A model generated the notes under the pieces. It worked only from the letters and a program-made list of their open reading frames with translations, had not been told where the DNA came from and did not search any database. The position numbers were made by a program, and so were the translations under genes. From contig CAAGFH010000275.1 in the NCBI GenBank assembly GCA_900769095.1, positions 1 to 6,030 of the forward strand: a stretch of DNA of 6,030 nt, in the 5' to 3' direction. Source of the DNA: Methanobacteriaceae archaeon. Lineage in GTDB: Archaea; Methanobacteriota; Methanobacteria; Methanobacteriales; Methanobacteriaceae. Below, piece by piece: positions 5,616 through 6,030 of the stretch; position 1 is the first letter of the stretch, and each line of letters begins with the position of its first letter.

Positions 5616-6030
5616 ATATTAAAGAGAAATCAATGTTTAAAATATCGGTAAAGATTTTTTCTGCTTCATTGTAGCGTTTATTTCCAACCTTGAGAAGATA
5701 TAACTGAAATTGATCACTTAAATATTTTAATGATGATTGCGAAAATATATCATTTTGTTGGAAATCAATTTCATTTAAGTCTTTGCTTAGAGACGACTCA
5801 TATTCCATTAATAGTTTTTCATTTTTTTTATTTAACAAAATTGGAAATAATAATAATTTGTTAATAAACTTACTAATATTAATATTATTATTCAATTCTT
5901 GGAGATAATGATTTGTTTTTTCTTTTAAAATATCAAAATAATCAATACAAAATAAACTAGAAAAAAGAGTCTCTTTAATATAAAAAAGTAGATTAACAAC
6001 TTTGTTTTTATTGATATTACAATGCCTTTC
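5614..6030 (-). CDS. C-terminal part of an unrecognised, probably helical protein (start outside the window)
   Basis: On the minus strand the frame is open from the window edge (6030) to TAA at 5616-5614, giving 138 residues without a stop. A TTG at 5895 could be read as a start, but no ribosome binding site precedes it and 45 more codons lie upstream in frame, so it is internal. The protein is rich in Lys, Asn, Ile, Leu and Phe, with alternating hydrophobic and charged residues typical of soluble alpha-helical proteins. It has no signal peptide or clear membrane helix in the visible part. Near the C-terminus, LKVGNKRYNEAEKIFTDIL has the small-Tyr-Ala spacing of a tetratricopeptide-like helix pair, seen for instance in the C-terminal halves of Rgg/PlcR-type regulators, but this is too weak for a name. 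Its AT content is higher than that of its neighbours. The gene is convergent with tuf and shares its terminator. Confidence 0.7.
   Translation of the reverse strand, partial: ERHCNINKNKVVNLLFYIKETLFSSLFCIDYFDILKEKTNHYLQELNNNINISKFINKLLLFPILLNKKNEKLLMEYESSLSKDLNEIDFQQNDIFSQSSLKYLSDQFQLYLLKVGNKRYNEAEKIFTDILNIDFSLI

Noticed and set aside
5614..5895. 93-residue minus-strand gene starting at TTG 5895
   Set aside because: The frame continues upstream without a stop to the window edge and no ribosome binding site precedes the TTG, so this is part of a longer truncated gene.

Overview
The window is one end of a low-GC bacterial contig. Bases 1-18 match the 3' end of the Illumina TruSeq Read 1 adapter, so the biological sequence probably starts at about position 19. 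The genes point to an AT-rich member of the Bacillota/Mycoplasmatota side of the tree: the 'str' gene order rpsL-rpsG-fusA-tuf, AGGAGG-type ribosome binding sites, an S12 with the insertion usual in Firmicutes, and very AT-rich spacers. All eight tryptophans visible in the recognisable genes are TGG, with no in-frame TGA. This argues for the standard code (Erysipelotrichia-, RF39-, Acholeplasma- or Izemoplasma-like) and against a UGA-as-Trp mycoplasma. The exact taxon cannot be fixed from the sequence alone.

Layout. (1) 19-140, plus strand: the last 40 or so codons of a membrane transporter, probably an AEC-family permease. (2) 193-269: a large, partly structured bidirectional terminator between this gene and the convergent hpt gene. 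(3) 278-835, minus strand: hpt, hypoxanthine phosphoribosyltransferase, with an extended -10 promoter just upstream. (4) 836-1257: a 422-base divergent spacer. Its left part is AT-only filler. Its right part (about 1144-1230) rises abruptly in GC and holds a structured leader transcribed from a good promoter at 1109-1138. (5) 1258-4287, plus strand: rpsL, rpsG and fusA in a tight operon. (6) 4288-4384: a spacer with a separate tuf promoter. (7) 4385-5569: tuf, followed by a strong hairpin terminator at 5584-5615. (8) 5614-6030, minus strand: the C-terminal part of an unrecognised protein gene that runs off the window edge.

The central genes form the translation-elongation cassette: S12 and S7 of the small subunit, the translocase EF-G, and the aminoacyl-tRNA carrier EF-Tu. 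EF-Tu has an extra promoter that would allow its usual excess. hpt is an independent purine-salvage gene.

The most interesting unexplained signal is the rpsL leader. A segment (GGTGTT...GTTGCTTA) occurs twice, and the complements of both its halves lie between the copies, so two mutually exclusive folds are possible. The same stretch encodes a 16-codon, cysteine-rich, possibly leaderless open frame. The second signal is the unusually elaborate terminator at 193-269. The coding genes themselves are conserved housekeeping genes.
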